From: Whalleya microplaca
Taxonomy: Eukaryota > Ascomycota > Sordariomycetes > Xylariales > Xylariaceae
Length of the DNA: 64,000 nt
Assembly (NCBI GenBank): GCA_022497155.1
Contig: MU385716.1
Coordinates: 1,207,414-1,271,413, forward strand
Direction of reading: 5' to 3'
How positions within the stretch are numbered: the stretch's first letter is position 1; each line of letters opens with the position of its first letter. Below, one piece after another: positions 1-12,172 of the stretch. The notes beneath the pieces are model-generated. The model was not told the DNA's origin. It worked only from the letters and a program-made list of their open reading frames with translations, and searched no databases. A program made the translations under genes and the position numbers.

Positions 1-1742
1 TGCGATGCCAAATGCTCCTCATCCGCTCCATCGGCCGTAGGTAGATGGCACCGTTGCCACGACTCACTCACGCCAGGTCCCTCAGATGATTTATTAATCT
101 AGATCAGACCGGCCGGTGCACTAGCCGCGAGTTTCCCTCAACGCTGTCGATGTCCTTGTCTCAAAATTTCCCCGCCTTAGCCGACATATCTGACGATGAG
201 TCCTGAAGATCTCTCTCACCGGCCGCCGCTGAAGGGTGTGGTGACACAGGAACGGCCCCTCATCTTGTTACTCCTGTGTGTGCTCCTGGGCTCGAGCAAC
301 CCAGTTTCATGTGATCGCCACGAACAACCCGAGACCCCCGTTCTTCCTAGGACATCGTGCACACATACGCATGAGTGAGTGAGACCCAGCACAATGTGCT
401 GCTGCCGGGTCTTACTCAGTCTCGCTCATTCCGATGTTCATCGCAGCGGCGTATGTTCGTTTCAGGGGTAATAAACATGTGGGTAGGTAGACAGGCAGGC
501 AGGCAGCTAGACAGATAGATAGGTTTCGGGTGCGCAGTATCGCAGTCGTGAATTAGTCAATCCTTCATCCGCCCGTTCCATTTTTTAATGAGTGACAGTA
601 AACGTTCACGTAGCCTTGAATCCGTCACAATCCTGCAGGGGGGAGTGACAGCGAATCTGTCGTTGCGAAGAAATGCGCTCATTATATCACGCCGTCATCG
701 ACGCCATCGTACGACTTATTAAGGGGGGAGCTGAGATATCTCGTGATGTTCGCCAGTGTAGACGTGTGTAAGCGTTGTGGAAGCGGAAAAGAGAACGGTT
801 CTCGCTACCTAGAGTGTTCATTCAATTTTTGAGGTTACTTTTCCGCCGTTCTCGAGACGGGACTGGCTTGTCACCGTCGTTGCAGTTTGGAGAAAAGATC
901 CGCGGCCGTCATCGGGTGCACAAGACGACGTGCATTGCAGGTGACAGTGACATTACGAAATCTAAATGGACAAAATTAATATCAGTGTGTAAGCCTCTCA
1001 AATGAATAAGTAGATGCTGGATATGGACCTCTTCAGCACAGACCATGAAAACCAGGTGGTATAGACTACTCACCATTCATCCAAGCCTTGTCTAGGCCGA
1101 CTTGTAGTTTACGACAAGTCGAGTCACAATGGAATCGTACACCGCTAGCATGGATCGCTAGCTAATAATCGAACGAATCGAGTAGGCTCTCTATTCGCTT
1201 TATCACATCTAAATCAAGTATGCACCGAATGTCGAGCAACGCCTACGTACAGGAGTCTAAAGGTCAACAACCCCTGACCAGTAGCCAAATAATGTCGCCA
1301 TTGTGAACGCCGTTGTAATGCCATGTCCCCGTTCAACCACCAATGTGAACCATGCAATAGGCCTGATGCTATTTGTAAGTCATGAAACGGCAGTGTGGTA
1401 TATAAACTCCTTTTCAACACCGGAATCCCCACCTTGATAAAATCACACAGAATAACCATCACCCAGTTTCTCTAGGGCAAGCGATAACGCGCTCAGAATC
1501 GAAGGTCACCGCCCAGGCGACATGATGACATCCGGCTGAAGCGATGCTACTTAAATGGAGTGGTGACGGAAAATAACTGCCGTCTACCTCATGGTGATTT
1601 CCATCGTCTAGTTTGTTGTATACTCGAATTTTGTTAGACCGACTTTCGAATTTAAGTCGCAGACCGCGTTTGCTGTCATAAGTTGCCGTCGTCATAGTAC
1701 GGCTGCATCATCTTACACCTCCACCCAGTCTTTAAGGGTTGC
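1..1742. other. Intergenic, no gene supported
   Basis: I see no convincing gene here. The open frames are short, lack homology I can recognise and have no plausible splice partners. A GGCA/GATA-type microsatellite lies at about 482-525. The region ends at the 3' side of the minus-strand SCOC-like gene. Confidence 0.6.
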
Positions 1743-2248
1743 TTACTTTCTGCCTCGAGGACCAGATGAAGTAATCTTGCTGGTGCTCATAAGATCGCCA
1801 ATATATTTCTGCAAGAATTTGTTGTTGCTATCCAGTTTGTCGTGTTCTTCCTTGACGGCTTCTATCCGATGGAAAATCATCATAAGCGAATCTTGTAATG
1901 CCCTCGCGTGTCTTTGTACTACCGTTAGCGTGACCTTCGAAAAGTGCAACGGGACTCGACTTACCTGTGGAGCTCTTCCCTTGCCTCTCGTCCCATCACC
2001 TCTAGGTCCTCACTTGTTCTTCGCGGGCTCATTGCTCTGACATCGCCTGGCTCAAAATCGGTTTCAATAGGGCCAATTTGTGCTTGCGTTGAATCCCGAG
2101 GGACTATTAGAGTGCCGCTACTCTTTCGGTTAGGCAGGCGTGGCCGAACAGGAACGGGACTATGTATATCTTGGTTTTCCTCTGAAGATGCGGACGAGTC
2201 CGATCGTTCGGGCGGATTAGGCTTTGTATTCGTAGGTTCGTTACTCAT
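1743..2248 (-). CDS. SCOC/Slo1-like short coiled-coil protein
   Basis: Predicted 150-aa protein from two exons (2248-1965 and 1911-1743) joined across a 53-nt intron with a GTAAGT donor, a GCTAACG branch point and an AAAG acceptor. The first about 90 residues are polar and look disordered. The last about 55 form a heptad-rich coiled coil containing AVKEEHDKLDSNNKFLQKYI, followed by a basic tail ending GPRGRK. This C-terminus matches the pattern of human SCOC (VKEEN-LKSEN-YIENLMS) and yeast Slo1. Members of that family bind Arl1/Arl3 GTPases at the Golgi and, in animals, influence autophagy. The ATG at 2248 was chosen because it opens a natural MSNEP start; an upstream in-frame ATG at 2296 would add 16 residues. 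The family call rests on the C-terminal pattern only. Confidence 0.8.
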
Positions 2249-5200
2249 AATGGATGGGTTGCGCGTGATTATCCGGGTATATTTCTTCCAGACCAAGAGT
2301 CGCCGGTGCGTATGTCGAAAGTATTATGTGAATATAAACGAAGGGCAGCGTCTTAATTAGAGCTGATTAGGCTGACAAGATGTTGTCAATGTGCAAGTCC
2401 GATATTCCTCCCTCACCTGAGCCTCGGAGAGAATGACACCATTCAGAGTCGGGTTGGATGCAACGATAATTAATGGTGGGTAGCCCGTGAGCGGCAGAGC
2501 TGAGAGTATCGGGAGCGTTTGGCGCAATTAGCCTTGAACGCGAAGCGAAGGAGAGGGCGGAAGAGGCTGGCTTGGCTTAATTGCTGTACAAAGGATACAT
2601 CGGCTCTTTTCAACAATATTTCGTGGGATGGTGTGGGTGTGTATAAGTCGGTCAGGTCTGGAGGAAGAATGGCTAGGTTTTTGGGTAAAAAGGGAGTTGA
2701 AGAAAGTGGCCCTCGGGGGGGATGAGCGGGGGGGATTCGACCAATTCAACGCAAGTAGGTTGAAGTGATCGTCAGTCCAAACCTCAGGACTTGACGGGGG
2801 GATTGTAAGAGTTGTTTTGGGGGGGGGTGTGAGGGTGTGAGTGACTGGGTGACAAGTATTGAAGGCTGGTTGGCTCTGGCGGACTGGGAGAGTTTGTGTG
2901 GCCAGCGAGTGTCGTGGGTCGTGGGTCGTTGTCGATCGGTACAAAAAGTTCAAAGAGCGGCAGGACGACGTTTTGTTCGGCCTCTGATGTGACAGAGATT
3001 ACACCGGGGGCGACAAGGACATGGCATGGGCTGAGTACAGTGAGCATGGCACGGTACCGAGTATGTTCTCCTCAGTTACCCCCAGTTACGTATGTTACCT
3101 GAGGTACCTGGCGCACCATATACGAATACACGTACAGTACTGTACCTTACCGGCCGTCGAAGTACCTGGGCATCGCCGGTATCCCACTCAACCAGGCTTA
3201 TTAGCTAGGGTGCTAGGGTGCTAGGGTCGGAACAAGGAAGGGGCTTAAGTTAGGCGGGCACTCAGGCACTCTGGCAGTCTGGCACTTCTCATCAGTGGAC
3301 ATGGGCTCAGGGTATTGGGTCATTTGGGTCACTGCAAATTGCGAAGCCCAGGCAAACCATGGAACCAGGCAGGCCTCGTGGCTTTCATGTATAGTAAGTA
3401 GGCATTCCGAATGTTGGCATGAATAGATGCATATATAGGCACGCCATCCAACAACCTATTTTTCTTCACTTGAATAGTGACTCCTCCAACCTACTACTAC
3501 CCAGAAGGGAGGTGAATTCCGGTGCAGGCATACCGTCCTGACTGCGCGTGTATTAGTACGTCTACACATGTATGAGATTTATTATGTCACCTGAGTTAGT
3601 TCCCTGTTGCATTTACGTTATTATACTACTATGCACAATACATAACGCACGTATGCTATGTATTGTACATAGTAGAGAGAGAGATTACCTACGAGTCAAC
3701 AACCTTTTTTTCTTCTTTTCTTGCAGCAGTAGTACAGTGTACTGCGGTCTGTACTGCGGTCGTAGAAAAAGGCCACCGTTGCTGCGTCGTCGACAATGTC
3801 CTGGTACACGTACGACGACTAAAAAGACGTCCGAAGATGACCCCAGTCGCGCAGATCGTCGGCTTGTGACGCCAACGGGTCGCTTATGATTGGTAAAAAT
3901 CGATGAGATGTGGCCCCTGTATGGGGATTGGGATGAGAGGTATGGGATTTCTGACGGATTCTTGTCGGCCTTGGCCAACGGAATCCTGGCCAATGTCGTG
4001 CTCAGACTTGTGAGAACAGCGGGTATTCGATGGAGAACGGCAGCGTTAAGCCGGGTCTAAGGGGCTTCTCGGGGCTTCGATGGACCTCTGATTCCAAGAA
4101 CCTGCTTCATATCGACCTTTTCAGCAAGCGATAAGCAGTCCTCCTCCTCACTTCTACACGTACAATATTGTACTTGACATGCTTAAATAACGACCCATGA
4201 TTTTACGAGACTTTAGGCTGGCCCAATTTGACTTCATGCCGGAGTCCAGTCCGAAGCCACTGCCTGAGCTGCTAAAAGTACGATATAGGTTATATTAGGA
4301 AGATGATGTAGATGGATCGCGTCATAGTTGTACGTACGCGGCGCCCTGAAGGGTTATTATTATACTTCCCGTCGTGCCAGTCGTTTTATTAATAAACGAC
4401 GAGCAAATCGACTGGGAGGGTCAGCATCGTACCCAACTGGTCTATCTTGACTTCTTAGCGCAGATAGGGTTGTTCGAGTGCGCCGATGTCGTTCTAACAC
4501 AACCCAGTTGGCTGCAGACCCCTATCTCTGCCCACATATTCCCACAGGGTGGGAGGACCCTTAAAAAAACTTCTGGGTCTTTTCTTTGCCCAATTCTAGC
4601 AGGTAAAGCGCAACGAAAATGGTCATCCGCCGAAAACCCATAGTGGCGGTAGAAATACCGGTTCCGCTTCGGAGTGTGCTACAATCGCCTCAACGACTCC
4701 GTTGATGACTCGTTCGCATTCCTTCGCAGCCTGAGAAAGACCTCGGCAAAGCGGGCGGGCAGGCAGGCAGGCAGGCAGGCAGACCAGAATAATGGGGGAA
4801 ACATGCATACGATCACGTTAGTTCTATGTTTCGTCCATCGTCAACCCTGCACCCATACAGCCATATTCCGTTCCAATATACGGAATAGAGTTAGCTCCCT
4901 TAGCGCCCTGAAGAAGATGACGGTTTGACGGAGCAAGTTTGATGGGTCGATGTAGTGTACATACAAATATACTGAGCAAGTGAGTGCGTCGAGGAAATAC
5001 CAACACCGTAAAAGTTGTACGTGGAATACATGAGATACGGGGCGCGCACTAGCCTACAGTACATCAAATACAGTAAACTTCGCTTCGTCAGACACGGCCC
5101 TGTCTTGTTACGCTATATTCCCACAATTTCCCAATTCGGATGCGGGGCCCGATCCCCCCTGGCGCGTGTTGAAAACAGGCGGTGATGTCATCCTTGCGGT

Positions 5201-8200
5201 CCCTCCAGTTTCACCGTGCTAATAACAAGTCCCTGTCACCCTTTGAACTCTTTTTGTTCCCGCCCCGTCTTCCACCTTCATTAATCTGGCTACGGCCCAG
5301 TCGGTCGGGCTATCAGCTACAAATGCAGCCTGTGTCTTGTCATGGCAGCATAATGCTCATGATAGATTGATGGATAGGCTACCTTGGCTATCTACAGAGT
5401 GCTGTTGACTGCCATGTTTTTCTCTCTCCCATTGATTGCTTTGCTAGTCGCACATTCAAATGACGACGACGATCCTCTAAACACTAGCAAGTGTAATGTT
5501 GTGGACACGGTCGTATTTCTATGAGTTTGTCATTTGTCTCCTGACGAGACATTTTGCACATATTTTCCAGCGTCGAATCATTGCCCTCATGGGAAGGTAT
5601 CCTAGCAAATCCTCATTTTGAGCCTGTCACCGGCCACAAACGGTTTTTTATTTTGTATTTCACCTTTCGGCCTCCTGCGATTTGACGGTAACTGGCAGCC
5701 CGCCGTTCCCCTTTTTTTCTTCCCCTTAATTATCCTACACTGTACAGTCTACGGAAGAATCTGTTCAGGTTCGGCGATCTTAAACTAGCTTCACAGTTAT
5801 AATGACTACGTGGTCATGAATACCCTGATTGAGGGAAGTGAGGGTGTCAAATCTTAGGTACATACGTACTCCTCTGCTGGACACCAAAAAGCTGGGCGCA
5901 GTGACGACATAGAAACCATGCGAGACCTTTCACCGTAACTTGAAGCGTTTGAGAGGCTGATGTGTGGGTTACGCTCTTGTAACGGTGGCGCTGGTACTGT
6001 CGAAACGACGGCTGTCAGCCGCTGCGCCAACCCCACGGCTAACGAGACCCTTCTTCAGCCCCCTTTTATCGTCATATCTCGAATCTCCCCAGCTCCCTTC
6101 CTGCCTTCGCGATCTCCTGCTGTGTGCCACGGCCTGTGCGCATGCTGTGTTACATACTATAACATGCACCATTACCTAGCTGGTGACATCACATTGTAAT
6201 TTAATCCCAAGACAGTGCAAGAGAAGCGACTGCCGTCGAACAGGACCCTGGATGTGGTCTGGCCCTTGGAGTTCGTAATTTCTTTTCTTCATGCCCGGCA
6301 AGTCTAGCAAGCAGGCCAGCCGCAAGTCGGCTTACATGCAAATGCTTGTTCCTGGAAGCGTGCCCGTGTGCCCGGCACACCACAGGAGCACAGACTTTGA
6401 AAACAAGAGAGCCGAAAGGGCGTAATCCGTAGGAGGCAGGTCTTCTCCACTGCATCTGGCTTGAACGTGTGCGTACCGTGCTAGCGGTACTATATGTACT
6501 AGTACGAACCACCTTTACGTAGTGCCTGCATTCCACCTGGTTTATGCTTTACGGGGCCTGCAAGTCCAGCTAGGTAGTGACGCAGCCATCTGATTAGTGC
6601 CCGCTTGCTTTCCGAACCCCAATTTTTCGAAGGACCGAACTTCAATTTCGTCCAAGCCTCACCTACGCAGTAGAAGGTTGTTCTTCTGTTACTAGGTATA
6701 TGTACTTTGTATGTAAAGCTGTAGATGCATGTGCTATCAAAACCTCGATATCCACCTTGCTGCCGCTTGCTACACGTCCCTATGACAAATTATCATCCAG
6801 TACGCAATACTGCCGATATAACTGGAGATAGTTGTCTAGCTACTAGCACGCAGCTACGCAGCTACGATAGTGGATAGAGTTATTAGTGACGGGAGTTGCT
6901 GCAGCAAGCAACCTTCACGATCAAAACCTGATGCATCTCATCGATTCCCACTACTGACACTTCCACTCTTCCACTTATTATTGCTACCTATTTTCTCGTC
7001 CAAACAGAGCAGAAAGTGCTTCACCGACATACCTACATTCCTACATTATCTGCCTTGAAGTGCCGATCTCATGCTTCACAACGCTTGTCCGACTTACCCG
7101 ACCAATCACGCAATAGAACGCAGATGTCCCTTCTTCTACGGCCTGTACAATGTAGGCTTTTAGTGCTGGATCGTCGCGCGTTGGAGCAGATAAGTCACGT
7201 TGTCGGGGCTTCTTCGCCTTGCCTTCTCCAATGCTAAACGCATCACGAGGGGACCTATTTATGCTTGCCACGTGCGGTTGCGCGGATGCCTCGCCGTCTT
7301 TGCAGACATACACATACTAGTTATCCTCTACCACCTTAGCCACCTTATAGTAATGGGCGGGGCTCGGATTCCCGTAAGGCACTTTTACACACTCCACTGA
7401 CTTACTTGTCAGACGATAGCAGCCTAATATTGTCGAGTTCACACGAGGTTACCAAGCTTAGTCGATGTTTAGAACAGTAGGCGTACGGTCAGCCATCTCT
7501 TTTTGCATCTCCGCGCTTGAACTTCATCATTGGGCCACGAAGTTGAAAATAATCATGCGCTTGCTGTTGGAGAGGATGTTGGACGCGCTCCGAATGTGAT
7601 GGACAGATCGACATGCTTCGCAAGTGCTGGAGCCAGTGACCAACTAACCAAGCAACCAACCGACGGTACTGCTATCTTTAAATCATGTAGGTCTATGGGA
7701 TGTGAGAATCATTCGTTAGGTATTGTTCGATCAGACCCTTGGCTCCAGGTTCGGCCTTTTTCAATGCTAGCCCGCGCCGAGAAGTGGCAATCCACTATAG
7801 AGCCTCACTCTATACTCAATCTTGGTTCTCGAGCTTAGCTGGCTGATCTGCCGCAAGCCTGAACAAAATTTACCATTCGCGGTTAAATTTCTCGCTGTAT
7901 GGCAGTATCAGTGATTCCCCAAACATACATATTTACCGGGTTAAGGGGTAGGTATTAGATCCGAAAGGTGATGTGATGTATCAATCTTGGTCGCTAGTAC
8001 AAGCTATCAAGCCATCATAAGCCCGAAGAATGTGAACGTCGAAGCATGTTCGGATTACTAACAAAATGTACACTGGATGTAGAGATATGCTGACAAATTT
8101 CGACGCTTAGGAAGATCTCGATATAACTTTTCATTTGTTTCACCTTGTGCTACCACAAAACCCATCGATGCTGACGTTCTGATGCTTATTTGACAACTGG

Positions 8201-9918
8201 AAAGAGATGGGTTTGACAATTGAGATGGTCTGCGCGAGGAAAGACTCGCCTTGCTAATCGAGCAAACAGCACAGCCAAAGTATGTGCTTCGTCTTGAACG
8301 TAACCACAAAGCCGCCACGTGGTTGACGGATACTATTAGAGTCGAGGCTGAAGATACCCAGGGAGACACCTTACATCCTCTCAACTGGGGTTGAGGGCCG
8401 TTGCCTCTTCGTACCGAGCGGTTCTCCGCCATCATTACACAACAGCTTAAACGGTCCCATAGCAATCGAATGTCAATTCACCACAAAAATCCTGTTTTGG
8501 TCTTATCTTAGCATGAAGCGTGATCAGAACGTGAGGCCACTGGCCGACACTACGGACGAACTTAGCGTGCTTTTATGACGGCATATGCGGCATCATCTCA
8601 TCCATCACGGCAATATTGTCCTCAATTAGTCTGACGAGCCTCCGCGCCTTCGAACTATTGACTGCGGTGTATATCGCCACGTTTCTACCTATCTCCTCGA
8701 AACCTCACTAGTTCAATTCGCGACAGAAGTGAACCACAAGCAGCGAAGACGAGAATAGGGGTTCGACCCAGAATAACTAAGCAGGCAAAACGATAACCAT
8801 AGGGTACCTTGTGACTAGATGTACAGACGGATGATGCCGACGGCAAAATCTCAAAATACCTAAAGTAGAGCATCCCATACGAGATCGATAGAAGGCTGCA
8901 CGTTCCCACTCAGCTGGATATGTAGCCTATCTCAGTGATCTGTTTCGCCGCCATAGACCCACGGAAGAGGTACGCAACTCTAACCGTACACCCAGAGACT
9001 TTTCTCAGAAGGCAAAGACTTGCTCTTGCTATAGGTACTCGCAGATATCGAGTTTGGCAATGCATCAACTATCGAACTCGCCGACGCCGAACCGACTACA
9101 GAGATCCTCAACGTTCGGATTCATTGTGGTGACGATGAGACAGTCGTATAAACACCTCAAGTCGCGACGTGATGCCAAGCGGAGACCCTGATACGATAAT
9201 TTCTCGACTAGGCACCTCGTGCCCACGCGCTAGCACTCGTAGACGGCGTACCGTTTCGACAATTACGTCATGAAGCACCGCCTCATATTTTCACGCCCAC
9301 CGCGACGCCGAGTTTTGGGTTGAGGCCTAGCTGCTCGAGAACCTAGATGAGTTACTCGTGGGTTACGCTGACACGGTGCGAGATGAAACTATCTTGGTAG
9401 TCCGCAGGTCTGGTTGTTCCGACATAGGAACACTGGAGTCTGACAAGAAACACGTGCAGTCCGGAAAGGTCATATACGAGTCGATCATCAACACTTTGCT
9501 GTGAATATTCCATATTTTTAAACATGAAAAGATATATTTCAGGACGCAGTCTAAATCTATAAGGTCACAGTCCGGGCGTTATACAAGTGCAAAACCCGGA
9601 ACAATCGAAATCTTCGCATATCGGCTTTAGGGGGAATGCTCCCACTTGGAGTATATCATCTCCAGCAACAACATATACCCTTTCGATTTATATTCATGTT
9701 TAGCTATATACGGGAGGCAGGTCGTTCATTAAATACACACTTAGGACGACCAAAGAGCCCGGAGCTGTGGCGGAAAGGACTGTTTGTTATACAAATACTA
9801 GTGGAAGGTTCCGGAAATGACAGAGGCCCCTGTTATACACAAGTCACATCCACACGATGCTCCAAATTTGGAACGAATGATATCTTAAGAATATCAACGA
9901 AAGGCGTGGTCGGTTCAT
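2249..9918. other. Long gene-poor region (about 7.7 kb)
   Basis: No coding region can be supported. The open frames are at most about 140 codons, overlap on both strands, are low in complexity and show no domain I recognise. Visible structure includes G-runs at about 2714-2832, a GGCA microsatellite near 4757-4782 and scattered GTAC-rich palindromes near 3120-3150. I see no intact transposon. Confidence 0.55.
4757..4782. repeat. GGCA tetranucleotide microsatellite
   Basis: About six tandem GGCA units in gene-poor DNA. The same motif recurs at about 493-505 and inside the intron of the Par32-like gene near 36800, so this tetramer expands repeatedly in this genome. Confidence 0.85.
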
Positions 9919-12172
9919 TTAGAGCTTGAAACGCCTGTAACGGGGGATCGGGCTCGCAGGGTCAAACGATCGAGGCGCAGGTGCAGGTGCCGATGGAGGC
10001 TGGAAGGCTGCGTTGGGGTCACCAATGTCTCTGTTCGCCCAGAACGCATCGAGAGCCGCATTCACTTCGTCGAGCTCGCTGTATGGCTGCTGAAGCGCAA
10101 GCAATTGGACTTTGTCGATGATGGCCTGCTCGGAGAAGATGGCCGCCCGGGCAAGGAAGTCGGCACGGTCATAAGGCTGAGCCGCCCACCTTGGATCCTC
10201 CGGGTCCCCGAAGTCAGTCGTCTCGTTGTACCCGAAGTTCTCGAGCTTCGTGACGTTGAACGCGGCCATCATGTCGTGATCCTCGTGAATCAAGTTGTGG
10301 CAATGGAACATATAAACACCGTTCCAGGGCGCGTAGCTATACACAAACCGGTGTTAGCAAGTGTCTACTTCAGACAATCTCAGAAGCTTCGACCCGAGAA
10401 ATCTCACGAGTTGAATAGACAGGGGAATGAACGTACTGAGCCTCAACCACGACGGTCTCGCCGCGAGCCAACCACACCACGTCCTTAAGGGCGACGGCTT
10501 CGTAGGGTTCGACACCACGGTCGTTACCACTCCGCGCGAGCACCTTGAAATCCACCAAATGCACGTGGATCGGGTGGGTCCACCCACCGGAGCCGTTCTC
10601 CAGTTCCCAGATCTCGACAGTGCCGCGGGGCACATTGGCAAGGACGCGATTGGCGGCGTCCGCGAAGCCCACGCCGTTAATGCGCCACTCGCCATTGGTG
10701 CGGTGGAAGCGGAAGGAGTGATCGATGCCGTCGGTGGCGGGCGGGAAGGGCACCTCGCGCAGGGGGTCCGGGACGACCGAGGGGTCATTCACGGGGTCCG
10801 CGCCCACGATGAAGCGCATGACCTTGTCGGTGTTCTCGAACTCATCGTCGACGGCGAGGTCGCCGACCTGCTGGTCGTTGCGCAGCTCGAGCGTCTCGCC
10901 CGCGAACGGCGCAAAGTCGAACACGATCTCCCAGCGCTCGGCCACCGACGAGATGAGCTGCGGCACCGTCACGGGCCGCTCGAGGAGACCCGCGTCCGAG
11001 GCGATGACTTGGAAGGGCAGCTTGCCGTCGAGCTGGGAGGGCCGCACGAAGTGCAGGCCGAAGTTGCGCGAGGGGGACGAGTTCAAGAAGCGGAAACGAT
11101 ACTTGCGGGGCTGGACGTTGAAGACGGGCCATGGCTGGCCGTTCACGTGGATGGTGTCGCCCCAGACGCTCTCGTCTTCACCGAAGGTGGACTGGAGCGT
11201 GCCGTCTTGGTTGTAGAACTTGGAAGACAGGATCAGAGGGATGTCGAACTCGCCGTAGCCGGATGGAAGCCCGAGCGCATCATCAGCTTCGTCCGTTAGG
11301 ATGTAAGCACCGGCTTGGCCAAAGTAGGCGTTCTCAGCGGTCTGGTGACTTCCAGTCAGTCTCGACTTGCAAATTTGTCTGCGTAAGTACTTACAATTCC
11401 CAAAGCATGATCATGGTACCACAGCAGACGAGCAGACTCGAAGTTGGGGTAGTAGTAATCTTTGAACTCGCCGGGAAACGTGAGATCTGCGGCCCAGCCA
11501 TCGAAGGGGGCTCGCGAGGGTGAGCCGTGGAGATGAACCGAGTTCTGCATGTCGGCGTTGTTGATGAATCGGACTACGGTCTCCGTGCCTCGAGGAATAA
11601 CGAAACTCGGGCCTGGGGATATCCCATCATAGCCGACCAGTCGTGCAGGGCTGAGATTTGGATAGACCTGCTGCTCGAACGGACGAATCTCGATCTCAAA
11701 GTACCAAATATCTCTACCTGTCACGGGATTGACAATGATCCTCCAACTCGTTAACTTGGCTCGAGTAATGTCATGAACATTGCACTTACTGTTTCGGCTG
11801 CGCTATCGGTGGTATTGGTAGAGGCACCCGGAAAATCAGAGGAAACTCTATTCCATTCAACGTTAGCTCTCTACAGTATCTGTGTTTCGCGGGGAGCCAT
11901 TAGGGGTATAACAAGAGTGACCAAAGAACACGGCTCCAGAGTTAGACTCAGGGGCGGACTACTCCCTAAACGAACTGACACGGTAATTAATATCAGGATG
12001 ACTAACCTGGACTCTCCGAGTCTTTAGAGACAGTGATCTCGCCACGGTCATCTTCAACAATTTGAGATAGGGCAAGAGATTCCTCTGCGGGAATATGAGA
12101 TTCGAAAGTTCTCTGTGCTAGTGAAGTTGCACAGAGACAAGCAAGTGCTAGATTGCTAGCTTTTGCTAACAT
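9919..12172 (-). CDS. Bilirubin-oxidase-type multicopper oxidase (secreted)
   Basis: Five exons (12172-12007, 11847-11790, 11746-11395, 11341-10437, 10336-9919) give 632 aa, somewhat longer than the roughly 570-aa Myrothecium bilirubin oxidase because of a Pro/Ala-rich tail. Family members oxidise bilirubin and phenolics and reduce O2 to water. An N-terminal signal peptide (MLAKASNLALACLCATSLAQ) indicates secretion. All copper-binding motifs are present: HLHG at 146-149, WYHDH at 184-188, HPIHVHL at 448-454, and HCHNLIHEDHDMM at 505-517, which supplies the type 1 His-Cys-His and the axial Met. The stretches VPLPIPP and VNGQPWP also match bilirubin oxidase rather than ordinary laccase. Intron 2 (11789-11747) is only 43 nt, and its phase-2 junction is the least certain one. 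Intron 1 is 159 nt. The next gene is divergent, 2.8 kb away. Confidence 0.95.

Noticed and set aside
2528..2953. 141-codon minus-strand frame, Pro/Thr/Ser-rich
   Set aside because: Low-complexity translation arising from G-runs on the other strand; no homology or splice structure.
8935..9300. Possible BTB/POZ-like relic
   Set aside because: Fragments such as IELADAEPTTEILNVRIHC and RFDNYVMKH are suggestive only and do not align to the domain in order.
10427..11299. 290-codon plus-strand frame
   Set aside because: It lies antisense to exon 4 of the multicopper oxidase. GC-rich third positions keep the opposite frame open; the translation has no domain.
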